From NCBI GenBank assembly GCA_963830455.1, contig CAWHMT010000002.1:868001-932000 (forward strand): a stretch of 64,000 nt of DNA, read 5' to 3'. The notes beneath the pieces are model-generated. The model made no database searches and was not told the DNA's origin. It was given only the letters and a program-made list of their open reading frames with translations. The stretch's first letter is position 1. The number at the start of each line of letters is the position of its first letter. Origin of the DNA: 20CM-2-65-7 sp963830455 (GTDB lineage Bacteria > Gemmatimonadota > Gemmatimonadetes > Gemmatimonadales > GWC2-71-9). The position numbers and the translations under genes are program-made. This document shows positions 26,072-35,689 of this stretch, in pieces.

Positions 26072-26703
26072 TGGAGGAACATTTTCTCACGACGTCTCGC
26101 ACCGCCCGCTACTTCACGCTTGGCTCGCCCCCGCCGGGGCGCGCCCGGGGGGCGGAGCTGTGGTTCGTGTGTCACGGCTACGGCCAACTGGCGGCCCGGT
26201 TTCTCGAGCGCTTCCGGCCGATCGAGGCGGAGCAGCGCTGCATCGTCGCGCCCGAAGGGCTATCACGGTTTTATCTGTCGGAGCATCCCGCGGAGCGGCG
26301 AGTCGGCGCGAGCTGGATGACCAAGGAGGATCGGCTCCACGAGATCGACGATTACGTCCGATATCTCGATGCCGTGTACGCCAAAGTGTCGCCGGCCCAG
26401 CACGCCGTCACCGCGCTCGGCTTCTCACAGGGCACGGCGACCGTCTGTCGCTGGGCGGCACTCGGTGCGTCGCGCATCGACCGGCTGATTCTGTGGGGCG
26501 GGGAAGTGCCACCGGACCTCGATCTCAAGCTGCTGCGCGTTCCCCGGTTGGTGCTCGTCTACGGCACACGGGACGAGTTCTTCACTCCCAAGGTCGTGGC
26601 GGCGAACGAGGCCCGGCTGCGCGAGCACGGCGTGCCCTACGAGCTGATGTCGTTCGAGGGTGGCCACGTCATCGAGGCTGACACGCTCGGTCGACTGATC
26701 TAG
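26071..26703 (+). CDS. Alpha/beta-hydrolase, phospholipase/carboxylesterase family
   Basis: 210 aa single-domain alpha/beta hydrolase. The nucleophile elbow is LGFSQGTA, the acid is Asp in YGTRDEFF, and the His is in FEGGHVIEAD. WFVCHGYGQLAARF forms the oxyanion region. Size and motifs fit the YpfH/carboxylesterase (Abhydrolase_2) group. It would cleave acyl esters, perhaps removing acetyl groups from the glycan handled by the adjacent mannosidase; that role is inferred from position. ATG 26071 overlaps the mannosidase stop by one base. It converges on the ABC permease and overlaps it by 4 bp. Confidence 0.85.
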   Translation: MEEHFLTTSRTARYFTLGSPPPGRARGAELWFVCHGYGQLAARFLERFRPIEAEQRCIVAPEGLSRFYLSEHPAERRVGASWMTKEDRLHEIDDYVRYLDAVYAKVSPAQHAVTALGFSQGTATVCRWAALGASRIDRLILWGGEVPPDLDLKLLRVPRLVLVYGTRDEFFTPKVVAANEARLREHGVPYELMSFEGGHVIEADTLGRLI

Positions 26704-27542
26704 CGGTTGACGTTGGGATCGAGCACATCGCGCAGGGCATCTCCGAGCAGCGTGCATGCCACCACGACCAGGACCAACGCGACACCGGGCGCGGTCGCTA
26801 CCCACGGCGCGTTGACGAGTGTGTCACGTCCCGACGCGATCATGTTGCCCCACGATGGCGTCGGTGGTTGCACGCCCAGCCCGAGGTAGGACAATCCCGC
26901 CTCGAGCATGATCGCGTTCCCGACCCCCAGCGCCGCCGCCACGATCACCGGCGTGAGCGCATTGGGGAGGATGTGCCGCGCGAGCACGCGCAGCCGCCTC
27001 GATCCGACGGCCACTGCTCCTTCGACAAAGGGCCGCGCCGCGAGCCCCCGCACTTCGCCGTGCACCAGTCGCGCGATGCTCATCCAACCGGTGAGGCCGA
27101 GGACCACGATCACGAGTGCGGTGCTGGGGCGCCACAACGCCGCCAGGAGCAGGAGCAGCACTACGCGCGGCAACGCCAACGCGAAGTCGGTCAGGCCCAG
27201 CAGCGTGACCGAGACGAGACCGCGCCAGTAGCCCGCGACGGCGCCGACGATCACGCCGACCACGAGCGACACCAGGACCGCCAGCACGCCGACGCCCATC
27301 GAGATCCGGGCGCCGTAGACGAGCCGGGTCCAGACATCGCGACCGAACCGATCCGTGCCGATCGGATGGAAGTCCCCGTGCACGTCGGTGGACAGCGGCG
27401 GCAGGAAGCGCGTCGCGACGATGTCTCGCTGTGCGGCGGGATCGCCGCTCGTCACGAGCGGTGCGCCGGCGGCGCACAGCAGGACCACCAACAGGGTCAC
27501 TGCGCCGAACGCGCCGCGCCGGTCACGCAGCAATCGCGTCAC
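26700..27542 (-). CDS. ABC transporter permease, DppC/OppC-like
   Basis: 280 aa with about six membrane helices. HPIGTDRFGRDVWTRLVYG is the hallmark N-terminal block of DppC-type permeases. The EAA loop appears in AVAVGSRRLRVLARHILPN. ML-EAGLSYLGLGVQPPTPSWG closes the family signature. It starts at GTG 27542, overlapping the DppB stop as GTGA. It serves peptide, opine or oligosaccharide uptake together with the DppB partner and probably the binding protein encoded divergently at 28560. No DppD/DppF ATPase is in the window. Confidence 0.9.
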   Translation of the reverse strand: MTRLLRDRRGAFGAVTLLVVLLCAAGAPLVTSGDPAAQRDIVATRFLPPLSTDVHGDFHPIGTDRFGRDVWTRLVYGARISMGVGVLAVLVSLVVGVIVGAVAGYWRGLVSVTLLGLTDFALALPRVVLLLLLAALWRPSTALVIVVLGLTGWMSIARLVHGEVRGLAARPFVEGAVAVGSRRLRVLARHILPNALTPVIVAAALGVGNAIMLEAGLSYLGLGVQPPTPSWGNMIASGRDTLVNAPWVATAPGVALVLVVVACTLLGDALRDVLDPNVNR

Positions 27543-28513
27543 GCCGTCAGACTCGCGCGCACTCTGGGGTCGAGCCAGCCGGCGAGCACATCGGCCAGCA
27601 GGTTGCCGGCGACCACGAGCGCAGCACTGATCGCCGTCGCCGCCATGACCACGGGGTAATCGCGTGCCTGCACCGCCTCGACGAGCACGCGCCCTACGCC
27701 CGGCCACGCAAATACCGCTTCCACAAACACGGCTCCTGAAAACAGCGCGGGGAGCGACATGCCGAGCAGCGTCACGACCGGCGTCAGCGCGTGACGCAGC
27801 GCGTGGCGGACAATGACCTGGCGCGAGGTCAGCCCTTTGGCGCGTGCGGTTGTAATGAAAGGCTGGCTCAGCGTTTCGATCATCGCGCCGCGCACGAACC
27901 GCGCGGCTCCGCCGATGCCGATCAGCGTCAGGGTCGCGAGCGGCAGCGCGAGGTGGCGCGCGCGGTCCACGAGCCACCCACCGCCGCTCAGATAATCGGC
28001 GTCGAACCCTTGAGCCCCGAAGGCCGGGAGCCAGCGCGCCCAGTAAGTGAACACGAGCACCAGCATCAGCCCGAGCCAGTAGCCCGGTACCGCGAACAAC
28101 GTCACCGACGCGACCGACAGCGCCGTATCGCTTCGCGAACCGCTGCGAGCCGCCTGGAGCGCGCCGACCGCGATACCGATGAGATAGCTGAGCAGCAGTG
28201 AGAGGCCGACGAGCCGGACGGTGGCCGGCCAGGCGGTGGCGAGCAGCTGCCGAACGGGAAGGCCCTGGGCGATGCTGCTGCCCCAATCGCCTCGCGCGAA
28301 CCGGTTGAGCCAGGTCGCGAATTGCGCGGCGAGGGGCCGGTCCAGCCCGAGCACCTCGCGCTGCATCGCGACCTGCTCGGGCGTTGCATTCGGACCGAGC
28401 AGCAGGTGCACGGGATCTCCCGGCGCGGCGTGCAGCAGCAGAAACGTGAGGATCACGACGCCGAGCACGACGGCGAGACCGGCGAGCACACGGTGGCCCA
28501 GCCTGGCGAGCAT
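27539..28513 (-). CDS. ABC transporter permease, DppB/OppB-like
   Basis: 324 aa with six membrane helices. The family landmarks are FLLLHAAPGDPVHLLLGPNA near the N-terminus, LGLDRPLAAQFATWLNRFARGD, the EAA-type loop ARAKGLTSRQVIVRHALRHA, and EAVFAWPGVGRVLVEAVQARD. It forms the channel with DppC. ATG 28513 follows GAGATT by 7 nt, resembling the leaderless arrangement of the divergent gene. The two promoters share a 46-bp spacer. Confidence 0.9.
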   Translation of the reverse strand: MLARLGHRVLAGLAVVLGVVILTFLLLHAAPGDPVHLLLGPNATPEQVAMQREVLGLDRPLAAQFATWLNRFARGDWGSSIAQGLPVRQLLATAWPATVRLVGLSLLLSYLIGIAVGALQAARSGSRSDTALSVASVTLFAVPGYWLGLMLVLVFTYWARWLPAFGAQGFDADYLSGGGWLVDRARHLALPLATLTLIGIGGAARFVRGAMIETLSQPFITTARAKGLTSRQVIVRHALRHALTPVVTLLGMSLPALFSGAVFVEAVFAWPGVGRVLVEAVQARDYPVVMAATAISAALVVAGNLLADVLAGWLDPRVRASLTA

Positions 28514-28547
28514 CGGCGGGAATCTCGCGCGGCGTATCGGCCCCCGC

Positions 28548-28553
28548 TAGAAT
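28548..28553 (+). promoter_or_regulatory. -10 box TAGAAT, 6 nt from GTG start
   Basis: TAGAAT, GCGTGC, then the GTG at 28560. It is close to the ideal -10 sequence and has no room for a ribosome site. Confidence 0.55.
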
Positions 28554-28559
28554 GCGTGC

Positions 28560-30017
28560 GTGGCGCGTTCGCGCATGTTCTTCCTCGCCGCCGTCCTCCT
28601 GTTCAGCGCCTGCGGCGACGAGTCGCAGCGCCGCGGTAGGGCGGTGCTGTTTGCCTCCGGCGCCGATCTGCTCAGCATCAACCCGTTGCTCACCGACCAT
28701 CCACTCGCGCGCCAGGTCCAGCGGTACGTCTTGCTCCTCACCCTGGCTCGTTACGACTCGACGCTCACGCCGCACCCGTACCTGGCGCGCTCGTGGCAGT
28801 GGTCGGAGGATGGTCGCGCGCTCACGTTTCACCTGCGCACCGACATTCGCTGGCACGACGGCGTTCCGACCACCGCACGCGATGTCGTGTGGACCCTGAA
28901 CGCGGCACGCGACCCCGCGACCGGCTACCCACGCATGAGTCAGTTGCGCGGCTTGACAGCGGTGACGGCGGTGAACGATTCGACGGTCGCGCTCCGTTTC
29001 GCGAGCGCCCCCCCCGTCCAGGGATTTCCCGACGTGCTCACCGATCTCGCCATCGTCCCGGCGCATCTGCTCGACTCGGTGCCACACGCGCGCCTGCGAA
29101 CGGCGGCATGGAACGCGCATCCCATCGGCAACGGCCCGTTCCGGTTCGTGCTCCATGAAGCGAACCGCCGCTGGGTGTTCGCGCGCAACCCGGATTTTCC
29201 GGCCGGGCTGGGGGGGCCGCCACTGATCGAAAAGCTGATCGTGGTCGTCGTCGACGAGCCGACGATCAAGCTGACCGCGCTGGTTGCCGGCGAGCTGGAT
29301 TTCGCCGGGATCAATCCGCAGCACGCGGCGTTCGTGCGGCGGCGGGACGGCCTTGCCGTGCGAGACTACCCGCTGATTTACCCGTTCGGGCTTGTTCTCA
29401 ATACGAGGCGACCGCCCTTCAATGATCCGCGCGCGCGGCTCGCCGCCGCGCTGGCCATCGACCGGCAGGAAATCGTCGACGGGTATCTGTTTGGGTACGG
29501 CGTGCCGGCGACCGGGCCAGTGCCGCCCGATGTACCCCAGTACGTCGCGACGCCGCCCATTCGCCTCGATCCTGATTCGGCACGCCGCCTTGTTGCCGCG
29601 CTCGGGGTCCGGCCTCAGTTCGAGCTCCTGACCGTCGGGAGCGGCGAGGCGCCGCTCGAGCAGATGCTGCAGGCGCGACTCAACGCGGTTGGATTCGACG
29701 TCCGAATCCGGCAGCTCGCGAACTCCGCGTTCCAGGATTATGTGAGCGGTTCACGGCATGACTTCACTGCGGCCGTGATGGGCATCCCGGGTGATCCGGG
29801 ACTCGGCTTTCTGCAGCGGGTCGGAGAGCTCACCGGCGTCGTCGTTCCCGCAGACCCCACGGCCGCGCAGCAGGTGCTGGCGGAACAACTCCCGGTGATC
29901 TGGTTGTATCACGCGCGCGGCGTTCAGGGGATGAATCAGCGCGTACTGGGCGTTCAAATGGACGTCCGGGGTGAGCTCCCCACCGTCACGGCCTGGCACA
30001 TTCGAGCAGCGCAATGA
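28560..30017 (+). CDS. ABC transporter substrate-binding lipoprotein, family 5 (peptide/oligosaccharide)
   Basis: 485 aa. A lipobox LLFSAC puts the acyl-Cys at residue 18. The family 5 blocks follow in order: YLARSWQWSEDGRALTFHLR, DIRWHDGVPTTARDVVWTL, and PIGNGPFRFV, with RLAAALAIDRQEIVDGYLFG in the C-terminal lobe. It captures peptides or, in some members, oligosaccharides, and delivers them to the divergent DppB/DppC permeases. It is coupled to the sugar kinase as ATGA, which hints that the ligand may be a sugar. Confidence 0.88.
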   Translation: MARSRMFFLAAVLLFSACGDESQRRGRAVLFASGADLLSINPLLTDHPLARQVQRYVLLLTLARYDSTLTPHPYLARSWQWSEDGRALTFHLRTDIRWHDGVPTTARDVVWTLNAARDPATGYPRMSQLRGLTAVTAVNDSTVALRFASAPPVQGFPDVLTDLAIVPAHLLDSVPHARLRTAAWNAHPIGNGPFRFVLHEANRRWVFARNPDFPAGLGGPPLIEKLIVVVVDEPTIKLTALVAGELDFAGINPQHAAFVRRRDGLAVRDYPLIYPFGLVLNTRRPPFNDPRARLAAALAIDRQEIVDGYLFGYGVPATGPVPPDVPQYVATPPIRLDPDSARRLVAALGVRPQFELLTVGSGEAPLEQMLQARLNAVGFDVRIRQLANSAFQDYVSGSRHDFTAAVMGIPGDPGLGFLQRVGELTGVVVPADPTAAQQVLAEQLPVIWLYHARGVQGMNQRVLGVQMDVRGELPTVTAWHIRAAQ

Positions 30018-31027
30018 GACGGCGCGACCTCCCGACCGAGTTCCATGGCACGGCGCCGATGCGGCTCGATTTCGCCGGCGGCTGGACCGATGTGCCCCCA
30101 TTCTCGGCGCGCGAAGGTGGCGTGGTCGTCAACGGGGCCATTGGACTGCGCGCCCATGTCGAGCTGAAGCTCGGCGGCACGCTGCTACGCCTCGTCGCCG
30201 AAGAGCTCGGCGAAACGCTCGAGTGCGCGAATGCCGGCGGGCTCGTGCGCGGGGGGAAGCTGCCCCTGCTCACGGCGGCGCTGCGCATGTTTCCGGTGCT
30301 GGGCGGCTTTACCCTTACCACGCGCAGCGACGCGCCTTCCGGCTCGGGGTTGGGCAGCTCGGGAGCCCTCGGCGTCGCGCTCGTCGGGGCGCTCACCCGC
30401 GCGCGCCAGGAGTCACTCGACGGCAGGGATTTCGCGGAGCAAGCTTGGCATGTGGAGACCATCGAGGCCGGACTGCCCGGCGGCAAGCAGGACCAGTACG
30501 GCGCTGCACTGGGCGGCTTTCATCGCTTCAGTTTTCGCGACCCCGATGTCGGCGTCGAGCCGGTGACCCTCGATCCCGCGTTCGCGGCGGCGCTGGAGCG
30601 CCAGATTCTGGTCTGCTACACGAACAAGAGCCGCGTGTCCGGCGACACGATCTCGCGCGTGATGGGCGCGTATGAGAGTGGCGATGCGAAGGTGACGGCG
30701 GCGCTGCGCGGCCTGAAAGATGTGGGCGACGCCATGGCCGAGGCGCTGCGCGCAGCCGACCTGGCGCGCGTGGGATCGCTCCTGAGCGAGAATTGGAAGC
30801 ACCAGCAGGCGCTCGATCCCGGCATGCGCACGCCCGAGATGGCTCGCCTCGAGCAGGCGGCGGCGCACGCTGGTATGCTCGGCGGCAAGGCCGCCGGTGC
30901 GGGCGCTGGGGGGTCCATGTTCTTCATAATGAAGGGCGCCGCACGCGACGCGGCGGCTGCGCTCACTGCCGCCGGGGCGACCGTCCTGCCGCTCACCTGG
31001 TCCCGAGAGGGAGTGCGCGCGTGGTAA
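30014..31027 (+). CDS. GHMP-family sugar kinase (HddA/fucokinase-like)
   Basis: 337 aa. The N-terminal RLDFAGGWTDVPPF block is typical of HddA (heptose-7-phosphate) and Fkp/fucokinase-like GHMP kinases. The ATP loop is SDAPSGSGLGSSGALGV. GLPGGKQDQYGAALGGFHRF and the C-terminal KAAGAGAGGSMFFIM complete the three GHMP motifs. It phosphorylates a sugar with ATP; the exact sugar is not visible. No other heptose-pathway gene (gmhA, gmhB, hddC) is nearby. Its position between a transporter and a polysaccharide lyase favours a catabolic role, which is inference. Confidence 0.85.
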   Translation: MRRRDLPTEFHGTAPMRLDFAGGWTDVPPFSAREGGVVVNGAIGLRAHVELKLGGTLLRLVAEELGETLECANAGGLVRGGKLPLLTAALRMFPVLGGFTLTTRSDAPSGSGLGSSGALGVALVGALTRARQESLDGRDFAEQAWHVETIEAGLPGGKQDQYGAALGGFHRFSFRDPDVGVEPVTLDPAFAAALERQILVCYTNKSRVSGDTISRVMGAYESGDAKVTAALRGLKDVGDAMAEALRAADLARVGSLLSENWKHQQALDPGMRTPEMARLEQAAAHAGMLGGKAAGAGAGGSMFFIMKGAARDAAAALTAAGATVLPLTWSREGVRAW

Positions 31028-33805
31028 CGGCCGAAGAGCTCGCGGCGCGCGTCGCGGTCGTCGGCGCATCGCCTGATCTTCGCGCGCTCCTCGACCAGCT
31101 GCGCCGGCGGGCTCGACCTGTGCTCGACCGGATGCCGCCGGTGCCGGAGCACAAGGCGTTGCTGTCGATGGATGGTGGCGTATGTCCCGAGGACGCCTCG
31201 CTGCTGGTGTTCGATCCCTGGAGTCCCGACGCGCACCGCTGCCCCCGCTGTGGGAAGACGTGGCGCGGCGAACGACACGACCGGAACTGGGCGCGGTTTC
31301 AGCATCTGTGGCTTGCCGAGCGGGCCGCCCACCTCGCGGTGCTGGCGGGGCTCGGTGAGGCGGGTGATCGCGCCGCGGCGCAGCGCGCACGCGAGATCCT
31401 GACGGCGTACGCGGAGCGGTATTGGCGCTTTCCCAATCGCGACAACGTGCTGGGTCCGAGCCGGCTGTTTTTTTCCACCTACATCGAATCGATCTGGACC
31501 TGCAACTATCTCGCCGCGGCGCAGATGCTGCGTGCCGCTGGCTTGCTGGACCCGTCCGCCGAGCAAGCCGTGAATCAGGTGGTCGAAGAGGCGGCGACGA
31601 TCATCGGGGATTACGACGAAGGATTTTCGAACCGGCAGACGTGGAACAACGCCGCGCTCGCGGCAGTCGCCGTCTGGTTCGAGGACGAAGATCTGGCACA
31701 GCGGGCGGTCGAAGGTGACACCGGGCTCATCGCGCATCTGCTGCGCGGCTTCGGCCGCGACGGCATGTGGTACGAGGGCGAGAACTATCACATGTTCGCG
31801 CTGCGTGGTCTCTTGATCGGCGCCGGGTGGGCCCGGCTCGCCGGGGTGGATTTCAGCGGTGACGAGCGCCTCGCCACCCGTCTCCGCGACGCACTGCGCG
31901 CGCCGACGCTCACCGCATTGCCCGATTTCACCTGTCCCGCGCGCAAGGATGCGCGGTTCGGTATCTCGCTGGCGCAGCCCGCGTACCTCGAGCTGTGGGA
32001 GGTCGGACTCGCACGGCTCTCACCCCCCGAGACCGCGGGATGGCTCCAGGCACTCTATCGGGATGCGCCGCCGCCCGTTCTGGAGTTGTTCGAGTTCTAC
32101 CTGCACGATGCACCGCTCGCGGGTACCGCGACGCCCGTGTCGCGAGCGTCGCTCTCCTGGTGGTCGCTGCTGGAAATGGGGCCCGTGCTGGAGACCCCCG
32201 CGGAAGACCAACAGTGGCGGCCCGGGAGTGTCCTGCTGGAGAGCCAGGGTCTCGCCGTGCTTCGCCATGACGGGCGCTACGCCAGCCTGGAAGCCGGGCC
32301 GACCGGCGGAGGTCATGGCCATCCGGATCACTTGCACCTCACGTTGTATGCGGGCGGTGTGCACTGGCTGCCCGACGCCGGCACGGGTCGCTACGTCACG
32401 CGCGACCTCTTCTGGTATCGCTCGACGCTGGCGCACAATGCACCGCGCGTGGATGGTGAGTCGCAGCCACCGGGCCATGCGAGCTGCGAGTGCTTCGACG
32501 TGCAAGACAATTGGGCCTGGGTGCGCGGCCGCTTCGACACCCTGAATCGAATGGTGGCGGCAGGACCGGCCTACATCGTGGATGTCGTGGACCTGACGGC
32601 GCGCGAGGACCATCTGCTGGAGCTCCCGTGGCACATCGCCGGACGGGGGGGGGGGTCGGTGGAGACGCCCGGTCGCTGGGTGAGCGACGAGCTCGCCGAG
32701 GAATTCGTGACGCGCGTTCAACGGTTCGTCCCGGACGCGTCCGGACCAATCGTGCTGACGCACATTCAGAATCGCGCGCGGCTCACGGTGCACCTCGTAT
32801 GCGACGGCGCGCTGTTGGAGATGGAAGGCCCCGGACTCCCCGGACACCACGACCGTCTGCCGTTCTACGTCGTGCGCGCGCGCGGGCGCAACGTCCGCAT
32901 CGTGACCGTGCTGGAGCCGCACAATGGCGACCCCGTCGTCCGGGGCGTGCAGACGCGCGGCGATACGGTTGAGGTGACGACGTCTGCTGGGGTGGAACGC
33001 CACCGGTTCAGCGGCAGCGACTGGACGATCGAGCAAGAGGGGCAGCCGCCGCTCGTGTTGCGAGGCGCGCGCGAGCCGCGACCGCCGTTCGTGCCGCTGC
33101 TGCAAATCGATCCGCCGGCACCCGCTGCGGCGCCGGCGTTTCGGGTCGGCGGCGCACCACCACTCGACGGCTCGCTGGATGGATTCGAGTTGTCCGAGCC
33201 GCTGCAGCTCGGGCTGGAGGACCAGTACCGGCGCAGCGAGGACGCCTATCCCGGCCCCGACGATCTCTCGGCGACGGCATACGCGGCCTGGGACGAACGC
33301 GCGCTCTATCTCGCGGTCGCGATCACCAAGCCGGAGGTGTGCCTGCGCCCGAGCGGCGCGCCGGCTCTCAAGCTCGATAACGATCCTGACGACATTCACT
33401 CCGATGGGCTGCAGGTCTACGTCGCGCCGCTCGCGAATCCCTCGACACAAAACGGTGGCGGAGTGGGGGGGGCCACCGGTTATTTGATCGTGCCGGACCA
33501 GGCGGGCCACGGCGTGCGCGTGCAACCGACGAGCGATACGCGCAGCCGCGCAAACCAGGCAGTCGCCGGCGGATGGCGGCGCACCGCCGACCGGGTATTG
33601 CGTGACCGTGGCGATCCCGTGGCCCGAGGGCGTCTATCCGCACGCCGGCGCGCGCGTTTCGTTCGATCTCATCGTCAACGAGCTGTTGCCCGGACGGCTG
33701 CGCCGCGTCGGGCAGCTCGTGTGGAGTGGCGGCGGCGGCTGGGTGTGGCTGCGCGGTGATCGACAGGACCCGTCGCGCTTCGGGGTTCTGGAGCTGGTCG
33801 GATGA
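31021..33805 (+). CDS. Heparinase II/III-like lyase with C-terminal CBM9-like domain, frameshifted
   Basis: About 927 aa after removing one extra base. An N-terminal alpha/alpha-barrel (YTAYAERYWRFPNRDNVL-like helices, FSNRQTWNNAALAAVAVWF, WYEGENYHMFALRGL) is followed by the heparinase II/III beta domain (GGGHGHPDHLHLTLYAGG, TLAHNAPRVDGE). From about residue 690 a sandwich resembling CBM9/DOMON-like domains appears (LEDQYRRSEDAYPGPDDLSA, TAYAAWDERALYLAVAI). Near 33589 one extra base shifts the frame; the other frame continues TGYCVTVAIPWPEGVYPHAG to the stop. It would eliminate uronate-containing polysaccharide. The start is GTG 31021 or GTA 31024 at the GTAA overlap. No signal peptide is seen. 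Confidence 0.85.
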
Positions 33806-34560
33806 TTGTCGTCGTGCTGCACGAGCCGCAGGATCTCGTCAACATCGCGCACGTGGTGCGGGGCATGAAAAACTTCGGGCTGCGCGATCTCCGGCTCGTG
33901 AATCCACGCGAGTACGAAGCCCATCGCGTCGAGGGGATCGCGCATCAGACGCAGGATGTCCTCGCCCGCGTGCGGACGTTTGCGACGCTCGAGGAGGCCC
34001 TAGCGGACTGCATCCATGTTGTGGGACTGACGGCTCGCGGACGCACGGCCAAGCGCAATCTCCAGCGTCCGCGCGAGGCCGCCGCCGAAATTCTCGCGCT
34101 CGATGCCGGTCGGGGGGGCTCACAACCGGTGGCGCTGGTGTTCGGCCGTGAGGACAAAGGGCTGTCCAACGAGGCGCTCGACCGCTGCAACCGCGTCGTG
34201 ACGATCCCCAGCGATTCGTCCTATCCCTCGCTGAATCTGGCGCACGCCGTGATCATCATGCTGTACGAGCTGGCGCTCGCGCGCGGCGCGGAAGAGCGCG
34301 CGTTCAAGGCGCCCCGGCGGGCGTCGGAGCCGGTGACTGCCGAAGAGCTCGAGCGGCTGTTCGTGGACGTCGCGCGCGCGCTCCAGGCGATTGATTTCTT
34401 CAAAACCCGCAATGCGGATGGCGTGATGCGCACGATGCGCGAGATCGCGCATCGGGCTCCGCTGGACGCCCGCGAGGCGAAGCTGCTTCGCGCAATGGCG
34501 ATCGAGGTGACGAAATACGGTGAGCGACTGGCGCGTTCCGGGCTTCACGTCGACCGGTAG
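33802..34560 (+). CDS. trmJ: RNA 2'-O-methyltransferase, TrmJ/SpoU family
   Basis: 252 aa SPOUT methyltransferase. VVVLHEPQDLVNIAHVVRGM is the N-terminal SpoU block with the conserved Asn. LVFGREDKGLSNEALDRC and IPSDSSYPSLNLAHAVIIML form the trefoil knot that binds S-adenosylmethionine. The helical C-terminal extension (about residues 165-250) is the TrmJ type, which methylates position 32 of tRNAs. The ATG overlaps the lyase stop as ATGA, so this housekeeping gene rides in the glycan operon; the aminotransferase start lies 41 bp inside its end. Confidence 0.82.
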   Translation: MIVVVLHEPQDLVNIAHVVRGMKNFGLRDLRLVNPREYEAHRVEGIAHQTQDVLARVRTFATLEEALADCIHVVGLTARGRTAKRNLQRPREAAAEILALDAGRGGSQPVALVFGREDKGLSNEALDRCNRVVTIPSDSSYPSLNLAHAVIIMLYELALARGAEERAFKAPRRASEPVTAEELERLFVDVARALQAIDFFKTRNADGVMRTMREIAHRAPLDAREAKLLRAMAIEVTKYGERLARSGLHVDR

Positions 34561-35689
34561 CAAGCGGCCGGAGGCCCTCTTCGGCCCCGGCGGGGAAGGG
34601 GGGGGGCCCGCGCGCATGACGCGGGCCTCAGGCTGCCGCGTGTGGGACGACGGCGGCCGCGAGTACGTCGACTACATCATGGCCTTGGGTGCCGTGGCGC
34701 TCGGCTACGGCCATCCCGCCGTGAATCGCGCCGCCGAAGCGGCGATTGCCGCCGGCGTGGTCGGGCCGCTGCCGCCCGTCGCCGAAGAGGAGCTCGCCGA
34801 AGCGCTGGCCGAGCGCATCCCGTGGCTCGAGCGCATCCGCTTCCTCAAGACCGGGGCGGAAGCGGTGGCCGCGGCGGTGCGCTTGGCGCGCGTCGCCACC
34901 GGCCGTGACGCCGTGCTCGGCTGCGGCTACCACGGCTGGCTCGACTGGTGTCAGGGGGCAACGGAAGGGGTCCCGGCCGCCACGCGCGGGCTGTTTGCCG
35001 AGCTGCCGTTCAACGACGTCGCAGGCGGGCGGGAGCTGATTCGCCAGCGCGGGACCACGCTCGCCGCGGTTGTGGTCGAACCGGTCATCGTGAACGAGCC
35101 CACCCGGGAATGGCTGCAGATGCTCCGGGTCGAGACGCAGCGCGTCGGCGCCGTCCTGATCTTCGATGAAATCAAGACTGCATTTCGACTGGCGATCGGC
35201 GGCGCGGTCGAGCGTTACGCAGTGGATCCCGCCCCGGACCTCGTCGTGATTGGGAAGGCGCTCGCGAATGGGTTCCCGCTCGCGGCGGTGGGCGGGCGCG
35301 CCGACCTGATGTCGGGCACGAGCCGGACCTGGATTTCGTCGACGCTCGCCACGGAGGGTGTCGCGCTCGCGGCGGCGCGCGCGACCCTGGAGGTGTTCAC
35401 GCGCGAGGACGTGTGCGGGCATCTGCATCGCGTGGGGACCAGGCTGCTGCACGGCCTGCACGAGTTGCAGCGCCGTCACGGCGCCGCGATCGCGGGCGTC
35501 GCCGGCATCGCGGAGATGTGCTTTCTCCATTGGGCCACCGACGATCTGGCGCATCGCCTGGTGCTGGCGGCCGCAGAGCGCGGGCTGCTGTTCAAACGCA
35601 CCGCCTACAACTTCGTGTCCCTGGCGCACGACGAGGGTACGGTTGACCGTACCCTCGAGACCCTCGATGCCGTGCTGCAGCAGGTCTAG
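34520..35689 (+). CDS. Class III aminotransferase (glutamate-1-semialdehyde aminomutase-like)
   Basis: 389 aa PLP enzyme. LRVETQRVGAVLIFDEIKTAFR gives the Asp that contacts the pyridine nitrogen. LVVIGKALANGFPLAAVGG carries the Schiff-base Lys. FLKTGAEAVAAAVRLAR is the phosphate-cup region. It resembles HemL, but the short length and non-heme neighbourhood make a catabolic or biosynthetic amino-sugar or omega-aminotransferase equally likely. GTG 34520 is used because PGFTSTGSKRPEALFG fits the family N-terminus, giving a 41-bp overlap with trmJ. The 3' end holds an 11-bp perfect hairpin. Confidence 0.82.
   Translation: MSDWRVPGFTSTGSKRPEALFGPGGEGGGPARMTRASGCRVWDDGGREYVDYIMALGAVALGYGHPAVNRAAEAAIAAGVVGPLPPVAEEELAEALAERIPWLERIRFLKTGAEAVAAAVRLARVATGRDAVLGCGYHGWLDWCQGATEGVPAATRGLFAELPFNDVAGGRELIRQRGTTLAAVVVEPVIVNEPTREWLQMLRVETQRVGAVLIFDEIKTAFRLAIGGAVERYAVDPAPDLVVIGKALANGFPLAAVGGRADLMSGTSRTWISSTLATEGVALAAARATLEVFTREDVCGHLHRVGTRLLHGLHELQRRHGAAIAGVAGIAEMCFLHWATDDLAHRLVLAAAERGLLFKRTAYNFVSLAHDEGTVDRTLETLDAVLQQV
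35632..35657. repeat. 11-bp perfect hairpin within the aminotransferase 3' end
   Basis: CGAGGGTACGG (35632-35642) pairs exactly with 35647-35657 across TTGA. It is coding and has no T-tract, so it may slow decay or transcription rather than terminate. Confidence 0.6.

Noticed and set aside
26700..29324. A single 874-codon minus-strand frame covering DppC and running on past the DppB region
   Set aside because: Only the part from 27542 to 26700 is DppC. The upstream extension is out of frame with the real DppB and antisense to the binding protein.
34520..35689. Assignment of the class III aminotransferase as hemL
   Set aside because: Fold and Lys motif fit, but it is shorter than HemL and no tetrapyrrole gene is near, so no gene symbol is given.
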